DNA from: Scatomorpha sp040765295
Lineage (GTDB): Bacteria > Bacillota > Clostridia > Oscillospirales > Oscillospiraceae
Length of the DNA: 64,000 nucleotides
Assembly: GCA_040765295.1 (NCBI GenBank)
Contig: JAXGSB010000001.1
Coordinates: 1,550,001-1,614,000, forward strand
Direction: 5' to 3'
A program made the position numbers and the translations under genes. Under the pieces are notes generated by a model. It was not told the origin of the DNA and did not search any database. It worked only from the letters and a program-made list of their open reading frames with translations. Shown piece by piece: positions 8,241 through 16,308 of the stretch (positions within the stretch are counted from its first letter, which is position 1; each line of letters begins with the position of its first letter).

Positions 8241-8486
8241 ATGATTTTAAGCGCAGCAGATATTCTCTTCTCGTATAATTTGAGATGCTTTCTCACATCG
8301 AGCACACGGGCAAAAAGTTATTATGCCGCACTTGCCTATGTCCGGGGGAGCTTTGTCTTTTTTTGTATAAAGCTCCTTTTCAGGCATTCCTGTCGGTCAA
8401 ATTTTATATAAAGGATACGTCCTTTTGTTGACTTTTATTTTTTTATTATATATCATACCTTTGTTATTTTTATTGGGAGATGCGCA
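8241..8486. other. Non-coding spacer before the deaminase gene
   Basis: About 245 AT-rich bases between the IS200-type element and the dCMP deaminase gene. It presumably carries the promoter of the latter, but no clear -35/-10 pair was found. Confidence 0.35.
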
Positions 8487-8969
8487 ATGAGCGAAAGACA
8501 AAGTAAGGAGTTTTACTATCTGGGCATAGCGGACTCGGTAAGCGAGCGTTCCACATGCCTGCGAAGAAAATATGGCGCAATTATTGTGAGAAACGACGAG
8601 ATTATATCTACCGGATATAACGGCGCGCCCAGGGGCAGAAAAAACTGCGTGGACCTCGGAAGCTGCGAGCGCGAGCTGCGCAAGATTCCCCCCGGCGAAA
8701 GATATGAGCTTTGCCGTTCTGTCCACGCCGAGGCAAATGCCATAATTTCGGCACCGAGACGCGACATGATAGGCGCAACCCTCTTCCTTGTAGGCAGAGA
8801 CGCCAAAAACGGCGAGCTTTTGGAATCGAGCATGCCCTGCTCCATGTGTAAGAGACTCATAATAAACGCAGGAATAGAACGCGTCGTCATGCAGAGCGGT
8901 AATGACGATTTTGTTGTCGTTAAGACTGAGGAATGGATAGAAAACGACGATTCCCTGTGCGGTTTCTGA
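8487..8969 (+). CDS. dCMP deaminase-family protein (ComEB-like)
   Basis: A 160-residue zinc-dependent cytidine/deoxycytidylate deaminase. Zinc ligands and catalytic Glu are visible as HAEANAI (about residues 80-86) and PCSMCKRLIINAGI (about 115-128). The N-terminal NGAPRGRKNC segment, with an inserted Cys/Glu-rich stretch, fits the dCMP deaminase/ComEB group, which makes dUMP for thymidylate synthesis. The ATG is preceded by GGGAGATG. It may be read into the downstream rpsF region but a strong promoter lies between. Confidence 0.88.
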   Translation: MSERQSKEFYYLGIADSVSERSTCLRRKYGAIIVRNDEIISTGYNGAPRGRKNCVDLGSCERELRKIPPGERYELCRSVHAEANAIISAPRRDMIGATLFLVGRDAKNGELLESSMPCSMCKRLIINAGIERVVMQSGNDDFVVVKTEEWIENDDSLCGF

Positions 8970-8985
8970 GTTTTCAGATTTTTAC

Positions 8986-9013
8986 TTGACTTATTTATAT
9001 TAAATTATATAAT
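8986..9013 (+). promoter_or_regulatory. Sigma-A promoter of the rpsF-ssb-rpsR operon
   Basis: TTGACT (8986-8991) and TATAAT (9008-9013) with 16 bases between them, about 70 bases upstream of rpsF. Confidence 0.8.
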
Positions 9014-9019
9014 AAGAAG

Positions 9020-9059
9020 CCTGGTTTTATCAGGTATTTCCTTTCCCGCCAAAGGCGGG
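9020..9059 (+). promoter_or_regulatory. Structured 5' leader of rpsF, possible autoregulatory site
   Basis: Two small hairpins lie between promoter and gene: CCTG/CAGG (9020-9034) and CCCGCC/GGCGGG (9045-9059). S6:S18-binding leaders are known in front of this operon in many bacteria, but I could not match the conserved core with certainty. Confidence 0.35.
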
Positions 9060-9085
9060 ACATTAGGCCGTAAGGAGGTGTAGAC

Positions 9086-9382
9086 ATGGCTAAATTAAGT
9101 GAAAAGTATGAGCTCATGTACATTATCGATGCCGGAATCTCCGAAGAGGAGACCGAGGCTTTGATTGAGAGATTCAACTCTCTCATCGAAGAGCACGGAA
9201 CAATAGACGAGCATGAAGACATGGGCGTACGCAAGCTTGCATATGAGATCGACTATAAGACAGAAGGTCATTATGTGCTCACAAAGTTCACCAGCGGACC
9301 CGAGTTCCCCAAGGAGCTCTCACGCGTTCTGGGAATTTCGGATAAGATTCTTCGCAACCTTATCACAAAGCGACCCGAGTAA
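9086..9382 (+). CDS. rpsF: 30S ribosomal protein S6
   Basis: A 98-residue S6 of usual length, with KYELMYIIDAGISEEE at the start, GVRKLAYEIDYKTEGHYVL in the middle and SDKILRNLITKRPE at the end. S6 pairs with S18 on the small-subunit platform. AAGGAGGTG precedes the ATG. It is first in the classic rpsF-ssb-rpsR operon; 11 bases separate it from ssb. Confidence 0.98.
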   Translation: MAKLSEKYELMYIIDAGISEEETEALIERFNSLIEEHGTIDEHEDMGVRKLAYEIDYKTEGHYVLTKFTSGPEFPKELSRVLGISDKILRNLITKRPE

Positions 9383-9393
9383 GGAGGAAGGTT

Positions 9394-9840
9394 ATGCTTA
9401 ATCAAATCGTTCTTATGGGCAGACTGACTCGAGATCCCGAGCTCAGATACACCCAGAATCAAATTCCCGTATCCTCTTTCACACTCGCTGTCGACCGCGA
9501 CTTCGCATCTCGCGGTGAGGAAAAGCAGACCGACTTCATTGATATCGTCGCTTGGAGAAAGACAGCCGAGTTTGTTTCCAACTATTTCCGTCAGGGCAGC
9601 ATGGCTGTGGTCACCGGTCGTCTTCAAATCAGAAGGTGGCAGGATAAGGACGGTCAGAACCGCCGCACGGCAGAGGTTGTAGCTGAAAATATCTACTTCG
9701 GAGAGCCCAAGAGGCGCAGTGAGGAAAATGACAGCTATTCCTACAACAGTTCCTCTCAAAGGAATGACGCTCCCGATTATCCTGAGTATTCTTCATTCAG
9801 CGAAATCGACGACAGTGAGGGCGGAGACCTGCCCTTTTAA
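9394..9840 (+). CDS. ssb: Single-stranded DNA-binding protein
   Basis: A 148-residue SSB. The OB-fold domain spans about residues 1-105 (MLNQIVLMGRLTRDPELRY, FIDIVAWRKTAEFV, VTGRLQIRRWQDKDG). A Ser/Tyr/Asn-rich linker follows, then the acidic protein-interaction tip DDSEGGDLPF. It binds ssDNA as a tetramer in replication and repair. AAGGAGGAAGG precedes the ATG. Confidence 0.98.
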   Translation: MLNQIVLMGRLTRDPELRYTQNQIPVSSFTLAVDRDFASRGEEKQTDFIDIVAWRKTAEFVSNYFRQGSMAVVTGRLQIRRWQDKDGQNRRTAEVVAENIYFGEPKRRSEENDSYSYNSSSQRNDAPDYPEYSSFSEIDDSEGGDLPF

Positions 9841-9870
9841 GTAAAATTTAACGGAGGTTTATATATTGAC

Positions 9871-10104
9871 ATGGATAACAGAGGCTTTAGGCCCAGAGGC
9901 CGAAAGAAAGTTTGCCAGTTCTGCGTTGATAAGAGTGATCATATAGACTATAAAGACACTGCAAAACTCAAAAAATTCATTTCCGAGCGCAGCAAGATTC
10001 TGCCCCGTCGTATGACAGGCACTTGCGCAGTGCATCAGCGCGAGCTCACCGAGGCAATAAAGAGAGCCAGACACATAGCTCTTCTGCCCTATACAACAGA
10101 CTGA
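9871..10104 (+). CDS. rpsR: 30S ribosomal protein S18
   Basis: A 77-residue S18 with CQFC near the N-terminus and TGTCAVHQRELTEAIKRAR in the second half, so it keeps the Cys/Cys...Cys/His set of the zinc-type form. It is last in the rpsF-ssb-rpsR operon, followed at once by a strong terminator. Confidence 0.98.
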   Translation: MDNRGFRPRGRKKVCQFCVDKSDHIDYKDTAKLKKFISERSKILPRRMTGTCAVHQRELTEAIKRARHIALLPYTTD

Positions 10105-10112
10105 GAAAGCTT

Positions 10113-10145
10113 AAGCGCGCACCTAAAAAGGTGCGCGCTTTTTTT
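10113..10145. terminator. Terminator after rpsR, probably bidirectional with coaX
   Basis: A perfect 11-bp stem (AAGCGCGCACC at 10113-10123, GGTGCGCGCTT at 10130-10140) is followed by TTTTTATTA. It lies between convergent rpsR and coaX. Confidence 0.9.
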
Positions 10146-10176
10146 ATTAATGTTTATTTTACTTTTGCCTCGATGC

Positions 10177-10950
10177 TTAATATCTGTCTTTGTTTTTCTC
10201 CCAAATAATTGCAAGCCCCTTGAGGAGCAGGTCCGGCTCTATGTCTATCTTGTGCCTGCAGTTCGGAATTATAACCGAGCTTAGGCCGCCCGTGGCCAAG
10301 AGCTGAGCTTTATAGCCGAGTTCTTCTTCCATCCTGTCGATAATGCCGTCGATAGCTGCCGCCTGTCCGAAGACCAGACCTGACTGTATGCACTCGACAG
10401 TGTTGGTGGAAATGCAGCGCTTGGGCGCAATTATAGAGACTCTGGGAAGCTGACTTGTCTCGGATGCCAGAGACTCCGCCGAGATATTTACTCCCGGTAA
10501 GATTGCGCCGCCAAGAAAACGCGAGTTTTTATCTATAGCTGTCATGGTTGTGGCCGTGCCCAAATCTATAATAATAATGGGTGGCTTGTAGATATTCAGA
10601 GCGGCAACGGCGGCGCAGACGAGGTCGGCGCCGAGCTGCCCCGGATCGTCGATACCTATGTCAAGACCTGTTTTGATACCGCTTCCGACCTTTATGGGCC
10701 TGAGCCCTGTGGAAAGCTCGATAGAGGCGCACAATACCGGAGTGAGGTTGGGAACTACAGAGGAGAGCACGGAGCCATCCAGCTTTCCGCCTTTTTTAAG
10801 GAAGCGCCTTATTATGCTGTCCATTATTGCGGCATACTCATATTCCGTCTTTCTTGTATTCGTCTCTATGCGGGCAACATTTTTTATGCACTGTCCATCA
10901 ATACATCCTATGCTTATGTGGGTGTTTCCCGCATCCACGGCAAAAATCAC
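10177..10950 (-). CDS. coaX: Type III pantothenate kinase
   Basis: A 257-residue CoaX that phosphorylates pantothenate in the first step of CoA synthesis. The phosphate-binding start MIFAVDAGNTHISIGC, the central DPGQLGADLVC and IIDLGTATTMTAID, and GGAILPGVNIS are all diagnostic of the ASKHA-fold type III enzyme. The start is GTG and overlaps the stop of the upstream ECF S-component gene (GTGA), so the two are coupled. This coupling supports pantothenate as the substrate of that transporter subunit. Confidence 0.95.
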   Translation of the reverse strand: MIFAVDAGNTHISIGCIDGQCIKNVARIETNTRKTEYEYAAIMDSIIRRFLKKGGKLDGSVLSSVVPNLTPVLCASIELSTGLRPIKVGSGIKTGLDIGIDDPGQLGADLVCAAVAALNIYKPPIIIIDLGTATTMTAIDKNSRFLGGAILPGVNISAESLASETSQLPRVSIIAPKRCISTNTVECIQSGLVFGQAAAIDGIIDRMEEELGYKAQLLATGGLSSVIIPNCRHKIDIEPDLLLKGLAIIWEKNKDRY

Positions 10951-11528
10951 GGCTTATCCTTCTTTCTGTAATTTATTAGCCTGAGCACCGTCGGACTCAG
11001 AATGGCATTGGTGAGAATCTCAAAGATGAAATTGAGACCTATCATGCCGAAGACAATAAAGCTGACGGCCGACCCCTCATATCCGCTTGCACCGGCCCAT
11101 CCTTCTATGGTTTCCATAAAGAACGCAAGGCAGCCCAGTATAAAGATAAATGTGTTTGTAAACGGAGTTATAACGGCTGCCGCAACTGTGGCAAAATAGC
11201 GGTTTTTCTTCTCGAAGAGTCTGTACACAAGACCCCCTACGAAACCCGCTGCGACGCCCTTGGCAATTACAGTGAATATTGCACCCAAGGGGTTTACCGC
11301 CATAAAGGGTCCGGCATCGCCGGAAAAAAGAACAGCCAGTGAAAACACCAAGCCCAACCAAGCGGCTGCCGCCGGACCATAGAGTGCGGCGCCTAAAACA
11401 ATGGGTAAAAGTACCAGTGAAACGGAAAATGGACCGACTCTTATGGGTATCATCACAGCCAAAAACTGCAATGCAAAAACTATAGCCGTCAATAGAGCGA
11501 GTCCTGTGAGTTTTCTTGTTTTATTCAT
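10947..11528 (-). CDS. ECF transporter S component, probably for pantothenate
   Basis: I choose the ATG at 11528 (protein starting MNKTRKLTGLAL, about 193 residues) because GGAGGT sits 7 bases before it. The protein has about six hydrophobic helices and the small ECF S-component layout, with an Ala/Gly-rich first helix and a loop containing GPFSVSLVLLPIVLG. S components bind a vitamin and dock to the shared EcfA/EcfA'/EcfT module, which is not in this window. Overlap with coaX suggests a PanT-like pantothenate importer; this is inference from context, not from a binding-site match. Confidence 0.8.
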   Translation of the reverse strand: MNKTRKLTGLALLTAIVFALQFLAVMIPIRVGPFSVSLVLLPIVLGAALYGPAAAAWLGLVFSLAVLFSGDAGPFMAVNPLGAIFTVIAKGVAAGFVGGLVYRLFEKKNRYFATVAAAVITPFTNTFIFILGCLAFFMETIEGWAGASGYEGSAVSFIVFGMIGLNFIFEILTNAILSPTVLRLINYRKKDKP

Positions 11529-11730
11529 TTTTTTACCTCCTGCTGTCACTCCTTCTTATCAAGGATGCAACGCAAATATGGGAGTATTATACCAAATTTT
11601 ACTGTCTTGGCAAGATGTTTTTTCTGTTTTTCAAGTGTAAATATTATTTTTTTGAATCAAGCTCGTTGTAATTTTACAAAAAATTGCAGGTTTTATTCTT
11701 ATTTTCGAATGAGCTTTTTCATAATCACGA

Positions 11731-11763
11731 CAAAAGACAGTGCTTTAATTGCGCTGTCTTTTG
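11731..11763 (-). terminator. Terminator downstream of rny
   Basis: A 10-bp perfect stem (CAAAAGACAG at 11731-11740, CTGTCTTTTG at 11754-11763) with a 13-base loop, 11 bases after the rny stop on the minus strand. Confidence 0.65.
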
Positions 11764-11773
11764 CTTTGTTTTT

Positions 11774-13333
11774 TTATTTGGCGTATTCTATTGCCTTTGT
11801 CTCTCTTAGAACATGGACCTTTACCTGACCGGGATAGGTCAGCTCTTTTTCTATCTTCTTGGCAATATCCCGAGCCAGCGTTACCATCTCGTCTTCGGAG
11901 ATGTTCTCGGGATCGACCATGACTCTTATCTCGCGGCCGGCCTGTATAGCGTAGCATGACGCGACCCCGTTAAAGCTTTTTGGCACTTCCTCAAGCTTTT
12001 CGAGTCTGCGGACATAATTTTCTATGTTTTCGCGGCGGGCTCCCGGACGGGATGCGGAAATCGCATCTGCCGCCTGAACAAGGCAGGCAATTACCGTTTG
12101 GGGCTCCACATCGCCGTGATGGGCCTCTATGGCGTGCAGCACCTCGGCATTTTCCTTATAGCGTCTGGCTATATCGACGCCTATCTGGACATGGCTGCCC
12201 TCTACCTCGTGGTCGATGGCCTTGCCGATATCGTGCAAAAGACCTGCTCTCTTTGCCGTGTGGATATCTGTTCCCAGCTCTGCCGCCATGAGGCCGGCTA
12301 TGTGTGAAACCTCTATGGAGTGCTGAAGCACATTCTGACTGTAGCTCGTTCGGTATTTCATTCGACCTAAGAGTCTTATAATCTCAGGTGAAAGTCCTTC
12401 GACATTTGTTTCGAAAACGGCTCTCTCGCCCTCGGCCTTTATGACTGCCGCGACCTCCTTCTTTGCCTTGGCTATCATTTCTTCTATCCTTGTTGGATGA
12501 ATGCGTCCGTCGGCAATCAGGCGCTCTAAAGCTATCTTGGCAATTTCTCTTCTCACCGGATCGAAGCAGGAGATTGTTATTGCCTCGGGCGTATCGTCGA
12601 TTATCAAATCGCAGCCCGTCAGGGTTTCGAAAGAGCGGATATTTCTGCCTTCGCGTCCGATTATCCTGCCCTTCATATCGTCATTCGGCAGTGGAACTAC
12701 CGATACCGTAATCTCACTTGAGTGGTCGACCGCGCAGCGCTGTATTGCCGTGGCTATTATCTCCTTGGCGCGCATATCGGCCTCTTCCCTGAGCCTCTCC
12801 TCCGTTTCGCGAATCTTGGCGGCTATCTCGTGTGTTACCTGTGTTTCAATGTTCTGGAGCAAATACTCCTTGGCCTCTTCGGTGCTGTATCCCGAGATTT
12901 CCTCGAGCTTTGCTGTCTGCTCCTCCTTGAGCTTCTGCACCGACGCCATTTCCGACTCTACGTTGGAAAGTTTTTTATTCAGACTCTCCTGTCTGCGCTC
13001 AAGTCCTTCTGTCTTGCGGTCGATGCTTTCTTCTTTCTGCTGGAGCCTGCGCTCCTGTTTTTGAATCTCTCCGCGGCGTTCTTTTTCTTCTTTCTCATAT
13101 TCGGCTCGGTTGAGGATTATTTCCTCGCGGGCCTCGACCAAGGCTTCTCTTTTCTTAGCCTCCGCTGATTTGATAGACTCATTTATTATTCGCTTGGCTT
13201 CGTCCTCCGCGCTGCCGATTTCCCGCTCGGCCACACGTTTTCTGTATCCGATACCGAAAACGAAACCAATGACAAGCAGTACTAAAACTCCGACTATAAA
13301 TGCAATCAAATATAATATAAACTTGTCAGGCAT
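11774..13333 (-). CDS. rny: Ribonuclease Y
   Basis: A 519-residue membrane-anchored endoribonuclease that starts mRNA decay in Bacillota. One N-terminal helix (about residues 5-27) is followed by a long Glu/Lys/Arg coiled coil (about 30-200). Then come a KH domain with GRIIGREGRNIRSFE (about 220-235) and an HD domain with AGLLHDIGKAIDHEVEGSH (about 355-375), whose His-Asp pair binds the metal. Length and order match the family. A good promoter lies about 84-113 bases upstream, before the IS-filled island. Confidence 0.97.
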   Translation of the reverse strand: MPDKFILYLIAFIVGVLVLLVIGFVFGIGYRKRVAEREIGSAEDEAKRIINESIKSAEAKKREALVEAREEIILNRAEYEKEEKERRGEIQKQERRLQQKEESIDRKTEGLERRQESLNKKLSNVESEMASVQKLKEEQTAKLEEISGYSTEEAKEYLLQNIETQVTHEIAAKIRETEERLREEADMRAKEIIATAIQRCAVDHSSEITVSVVPLPNDDMKGRIIGREGRNIRSFETLTGCDLIIDDTPEAITISCFDPVRREIAKIALERLIADGRIHPTRIEEMIAKAKKEVAAVIKAEGERAVFETNVEGLSPEIIRLLGRMKYRTSYSQNVLQHSIEVSHIAGLMAAELGTDIHTAKRAGLLHDIGKAIDHEVEGSHVQIGVDIARRYKENAEVLHAIEAHHGDVEPQTVIACLVQAADAISASRPGARRENIENYVRRLEKLEEVPKSFNGVASCYAIQAGREIRVMVDPENISEDEMVTLARDIAKKIEKELTYPGQVKVHVLRETKAIEYAK

Positions 13334-13416
13334 ATTTCAGAACACCCCCCCTTTTCTTAAATTTTAAATATTTTTGGGTTTTCTTTAAACCTCTTGTTTA
13401 TTTGTTTATCCATAGT

Positions 13417-13446
13417 ATTTTACACTCTTTTTAACTTATGTGTCAA
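13417..13446 (-). promoter_or_regulatory. rny: Sigma-A promoter of rny
   Basis: Read on the minus strand, TTGACA (13446-13441) and TAAAAT (13422-13417) are separated by 18 bases. Confidence 0.7.
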
Positions 13447-13453
13447 GACATAT

Positions 13454-13475
13454 AAATCCGAAGAGCTTTTCACAA
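13454..13475 (+). repeat. 22-base direct repeat, left copy
   Basis: The sequence begins AAATCCGAAGAGC and ends TTTTCACAA. It matches 20 of 22 bases at 17394-17415 in the same orientation, bracketing the IS island. Confidence 0.7.
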
Positions 13476-13479
13476 ATGT

Positions 13480-13520
13480 TTGACTTCTATACAAAAAATC
13501 TGCACAGCAAATCACTATTT
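13480..13520 (+). repeat. Long inverted repeat, left arm
   Basis: A 41-base arm starting TTGACTTCTATAC and ending CAAATCACTATTT. Its reverse complement lies at 14590-14632, identical except for A6 here against T8 there. Confidence 0.9.
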
Positions 13521-13889
13521 CTATTTACATTGTTAATAATTTTTGTTAAAATATAGTTATTATTCCATTGATCGAGAAAATCAACAGTCTTTTAAACAAA
13601 AATAGCTGACAGAAACAGGCATTTTGTCAAAAAACATCAACAGGAGCTTTTGTTGTGTGCTATTGCTAGACTATATATAAATATAAGTAAGTATATGAGA
13701 GCAACGGTACATTATTCCGGTAAAAAAAGTGTTTGTTTTCAGAATTAGCAAAGCAGTGATATTTTTTTGATAAAATAAGAATAGTTTATACATAACAGCG
13801 AGATTTGTTGTAAAGCTGTAATTACGTTTCAAATTCAAAAAAGAAAAACTGCAGGTACAAAATAAATAAATAAAAAATGGAGGTAAAAC

Positions 13890-14446
13890 ATGAAGCTACC
13901 GTTAAGCGGAATCAAGGTTCTTGACCTGAGTACTATGTATCCTGGTCCACTCTGCACCATGACTTTGGCTGACTTTGGTGCGGAAGTCATACGGATTGAA
14001 CCCACTAAGGGGGGCGATCTTTTTCGATATTCTTTGCCTTTGCATATCGACCTAGGAATGCCGTATCTTCAGATGAACCGCAACAAAAAAAGCGTAAATC
14101 TGAATCTAAAGGAAGCCGATGGGAGAGAGATTTTTTACCGATTGGCTGCAGACGCGGATGTGATAGTGGAACAGTATCGCCCAGGAGTAGCGGAGCGCTT
14201 GGGTGTTGACTATGAGACGATCCAAAAGCGCAACCCCCGCATCGTCTATTGTTCTATCTCTGGTTTCGGTCAAGACGGACCTTACCGGCTTTTGTCCGGT
14301 CATGATATTAACTACATTAGTTACGCCGGCATCCTAGGTCTTTCCGCCAGAAAAGGGGAAAGACCCGCACTGCCCGGTGTTCAGATCGCGGATATTGCCG
14401 GTGGAGCACTGTATGCGGTGATTGGAATACTGACAGCACTTATACC
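13890..14446 (+). pseudogene. CaiB/BaiF family CoA-transferase, truncated by an IS end
   Basis: About 186 N-terminal residues of a class III CoA-transferase (usual length near 400). Family features include GIKVLDLSTMYPGPLCTM, LADFGAEVIRIE, NRNKKSVNLNLKEADG and the segment PGVQIADIAGG with the catalytic Asp. At about 14447 the coding sequence runs into a copy of an IS end; the frame stays open for 22 more IS-encoded codons to 14513. The C-terminal half is absent, so a working enzyme is unlikely. AATGGAGGTAAAAC before the ATG shows the start is intact. The missing half is nowhere else in the window. Confidence 0.85.
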
Positions 14447-14586
14447 AACGCTTGCGGTGACGCATGCCTTCTGTTATACTTTTCATGAGAGAGCTCCTTT
14501 CTTTCTTGGTTAACGATTCTTGCAAATCTATTATACCAAAGGGCTCTCTTTTTCTTTTTTATTGTGTCACATATGTATTATCGCAT
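14447..14586 (+). repeat. Solo copy of the right end of the island IS
   Basis: These 140 bases match the right-hand end of the complete neighbouring IS (15524-15614 joined to 17330-17386 once the nested IS3 is removed), with few substitutions and a small length change in a T-rich run. The copy includes the transposase start region, so a short minus-strand frame beginning MQESLTKKERSSLMKS is seen here but is only a fragment. Confidence 0.88.
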
Positions 14587-15602
14587 TACAAATAGTGATT
14601 TGCTGTGCAGATTTTTTTTGTATAGAAGTCAAGACATATGTTACACTTTGAGAAAAACTCATCTACAATTTGATTTGGGGATTTAAAGTCCAATGAGGTC
14701 TTAGCTGTTTCGTTGTATCTTCTCTCATGTTTGGCCACTTGGGCTTTAAGTTCTTTCTCGCTAGTGAAAACCTTCCGCTTATACAGTATTTTATCGTCTT
14801 CTCTGTGGCTTCTCTCAACTTTTCCATTCTGCCATGGCGAATATGGTCTTATGCGTTTTAATTTCATCCCCAGTTCTTTAGCAGCTGTTTCAAAAACACT
14901 TTCTTTGCCGGTGACATCACTATCGTTGACGAACTCCTTGCCATTATCTACCTGAACTGTTCTTATGGGAAATCCTATCTTTTCTTCTAAAGCTCTTAAA
15001 TATTGGGCTGTTTCGTAGGTGCTCTTTTCCTTAACTACCTTTAGCACTCTTTTTCTACTGAACTCATCTATCGCCGTTATTTGATAATATTTATCTCCGT
15101 ATGTCGGAAATCTTATGCAGTCACTCGGAACATATTTTATATCTATTTGCACCTTATCGCCGGGATATTTCCCGTCCAGCTTAGTGTATCTTGTGTAGCT
15201 CTTCTTGTGAATCGTAGGCTTTCTGTAACCTCGCTTCCTAATTTGCCAACACATGCTTCCAAAGCTTCTACTATATCCTCGAATTTTGCACCGGACATAG
15301 ACCTCTGCTAATCCATAGATCCCGTTTCTCTTAAGCATTCGTTTTATTAAGCCAAGTTCACCTTTTGTATGTGCATTGGGACTTCTGTGTGGCTTTCTGG
15401 ATTTTAGAGCAAGGCTTCTTACATCTCCATCATACTTTTTCAACTGACGATACACGAATTGCCGATAGGTATGATAACGCCTTGCAGCCATACTAACACC
15501 ATTTTTTAGCGCATACCCACATAAACGCTGGCGGTGACACATGCCTTCTGTTATACTTTTCATGAGAGAGCTCCTTTCTTTCTTGGTTAACGATTCTTGC
15601 AA
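14586..15602 (-). CDS. DDE integrase-type transposase of the island IS
   Basis: A 338-residue transposase with an rve/integrase core. Catalytic residues are visible: first Asp in KVQIDIKYV, second in VQVDNGKEF, and Glu in NGKVERSHRED. The N-terminal region (about 1-120) looks like a DNA-binding helix-turn-helix part (YHTYRQFVYRQLKKYDG). It resembles IS481/IS3-type enzymes; I cannot assign a named IS. The frame reads through the left inverted repeat and stops in flanking DNA, so the last 20 residues are encoded partly outside the IS. The frame is intact, but its 5' leader has been split by an IS3-family insertion. Confidence 0.85.
   Translation of the reverse strand: MQESLTKKERSSLMKSITEGMCHRQRLCGYALKNGVSMAARRYHTYRQFVYRQLKKYDGDVRSLALKSRKPHRSPNAHTKGELGLIKRMLKRNGIYGLAEVYVRCKIRGYSRSFGSMCWQIRKRGYRKPTIHKKSYTRYTKLDGKYPGDKVQIDIKYVPSDCIRFPTYGDKYYQITAIDEFSRKRVLKVVKEKSTYETAQYLRALEEKIGFPIRTVQVDNGKEFVNDSDVTGKESVFETAAKELGMKLKRIRPYSPWQNGKVERSHREDDKILYKRKVFTSEKELKAQVAKHERRYNETAKTSLDFKSPNQIVDEFFSKCNICLDFYTKKICTANHYL
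14590..14632 (-). repeat. Long inverted repeat, right arm
   Basis: A 43-base arm, reverse complement of 13480-13520 apart from the homopolymer length. It abuts the left end of the complete IS and encodes the read-through C-terminus of its transposase. Confidence 0.9.
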
Positions 15603-15655
15603 ATCTATTATACCTGAAGTGGTAAGCTTTTATTGGACACGAAGGGGGTATATTT

Positions 15656-16282
15656 ATGTCCAGAAAAAGCAAAATTGATCCGGCTCTAAAAGTCGAACTG
15701 GTAGAGAAATATCTTAGAGATGAGATTGGAATCATGGAAGGATGCAGAATGGCAGGTTTATCAAGTAAAACCACAGCTCCTTTTAAGAAATGGATTAACA
15801 TCTACAATAACGAAGGTCCTTCAGGATTATTAGATCAAAAGAAAAATCGATATTATTCAAAAGAGGTCAAGCTAGCTGCTGTGAATGCATATCTGAATGG
15901 TGAAGGATCAGGAAAAGAAATTGCAAGACGTTTTGGCCTTCGTTCGGAGTCGGAGCTTCGAGAATGGATTAAAGTGTATAATACTCGTGGAGAAATCAAC
16001 TGCCGAGAAAACGGTGGAGGTAGTTACATGAGGAAAGGCAGGGAGACAACTGTTGAAGAACGCCTTAAAATTGTTTTGGATAGCCTTGCTAATGATAAGA
16101 ACTATGGATTGATGGCATTAAAATACAATTGTTCCTATCAGCAGGTGCGGAACTGGGTGCTTCGTTATGACAAGATGGGTTCAGCGGGGCTGGAAGACCG
16201 ACGCGGACGACGCGCCGGAACGCAAGCGGCCAGGACACCCGAAGAAGAACTTCGCGATAAGATAGCGGAACTGGAACGCTAG
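15656..16282 (+). pseudogene. IS3-family orfA with premature amber stop
   Basis: A 208-residue DNA-binding OrfA with two helix-turn-helix regions (about residues 10-60 and 115-165) and the start of a leucine-zipper-like helix (PEEELRDKIAELER). TAG at 16280-16282 cuts the protein; the same frame then continues as NRELQMENDLLKKVRELEM to a TAA at 16355, exactly what the family shows after that helix begins. The A7 frameshift site (16315-16321) lies beyond the stop, so the fused OrfAB transposase cannot normally be made. Confidence 0.82.
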
Positions 16283-16308
16283 AACCGTGAGCTTCAAATG
16301 GAGAATGA

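Larger units (their letters stand above)
13334..13889. other. AT-rich spacer upstream of rny, start of the rearranged island
   Basis: This 556-base stretch contains the rny promoter, a 22-base sequence repeated near prs (13454-13475), one arm of a long inverted repeat (13480-13520), and then about 370 very AT-rich bases with no gene seen. The last 20 bases provide the ribosome site of the CoA-transferase fragment. Confidence 0.6.

Noticed and set aside
13443..13452. GTCAAGACATAT near rny as a second left end of the island IS
   Set aside because: The match to the IS left end (14629-14640) is short and coincides with the rny -35 box (TTGACA on the minus strand), so a chance or promoter-driven similarity cannot be excluded.
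14334..14525. Minus-strand frame starting MQESLTKKERSSLMKS
   Set aside because: Only the first 20 or so residues of the IS transposase are present (solo IS end); the rest is antisense to the CoA-transferase fragment.
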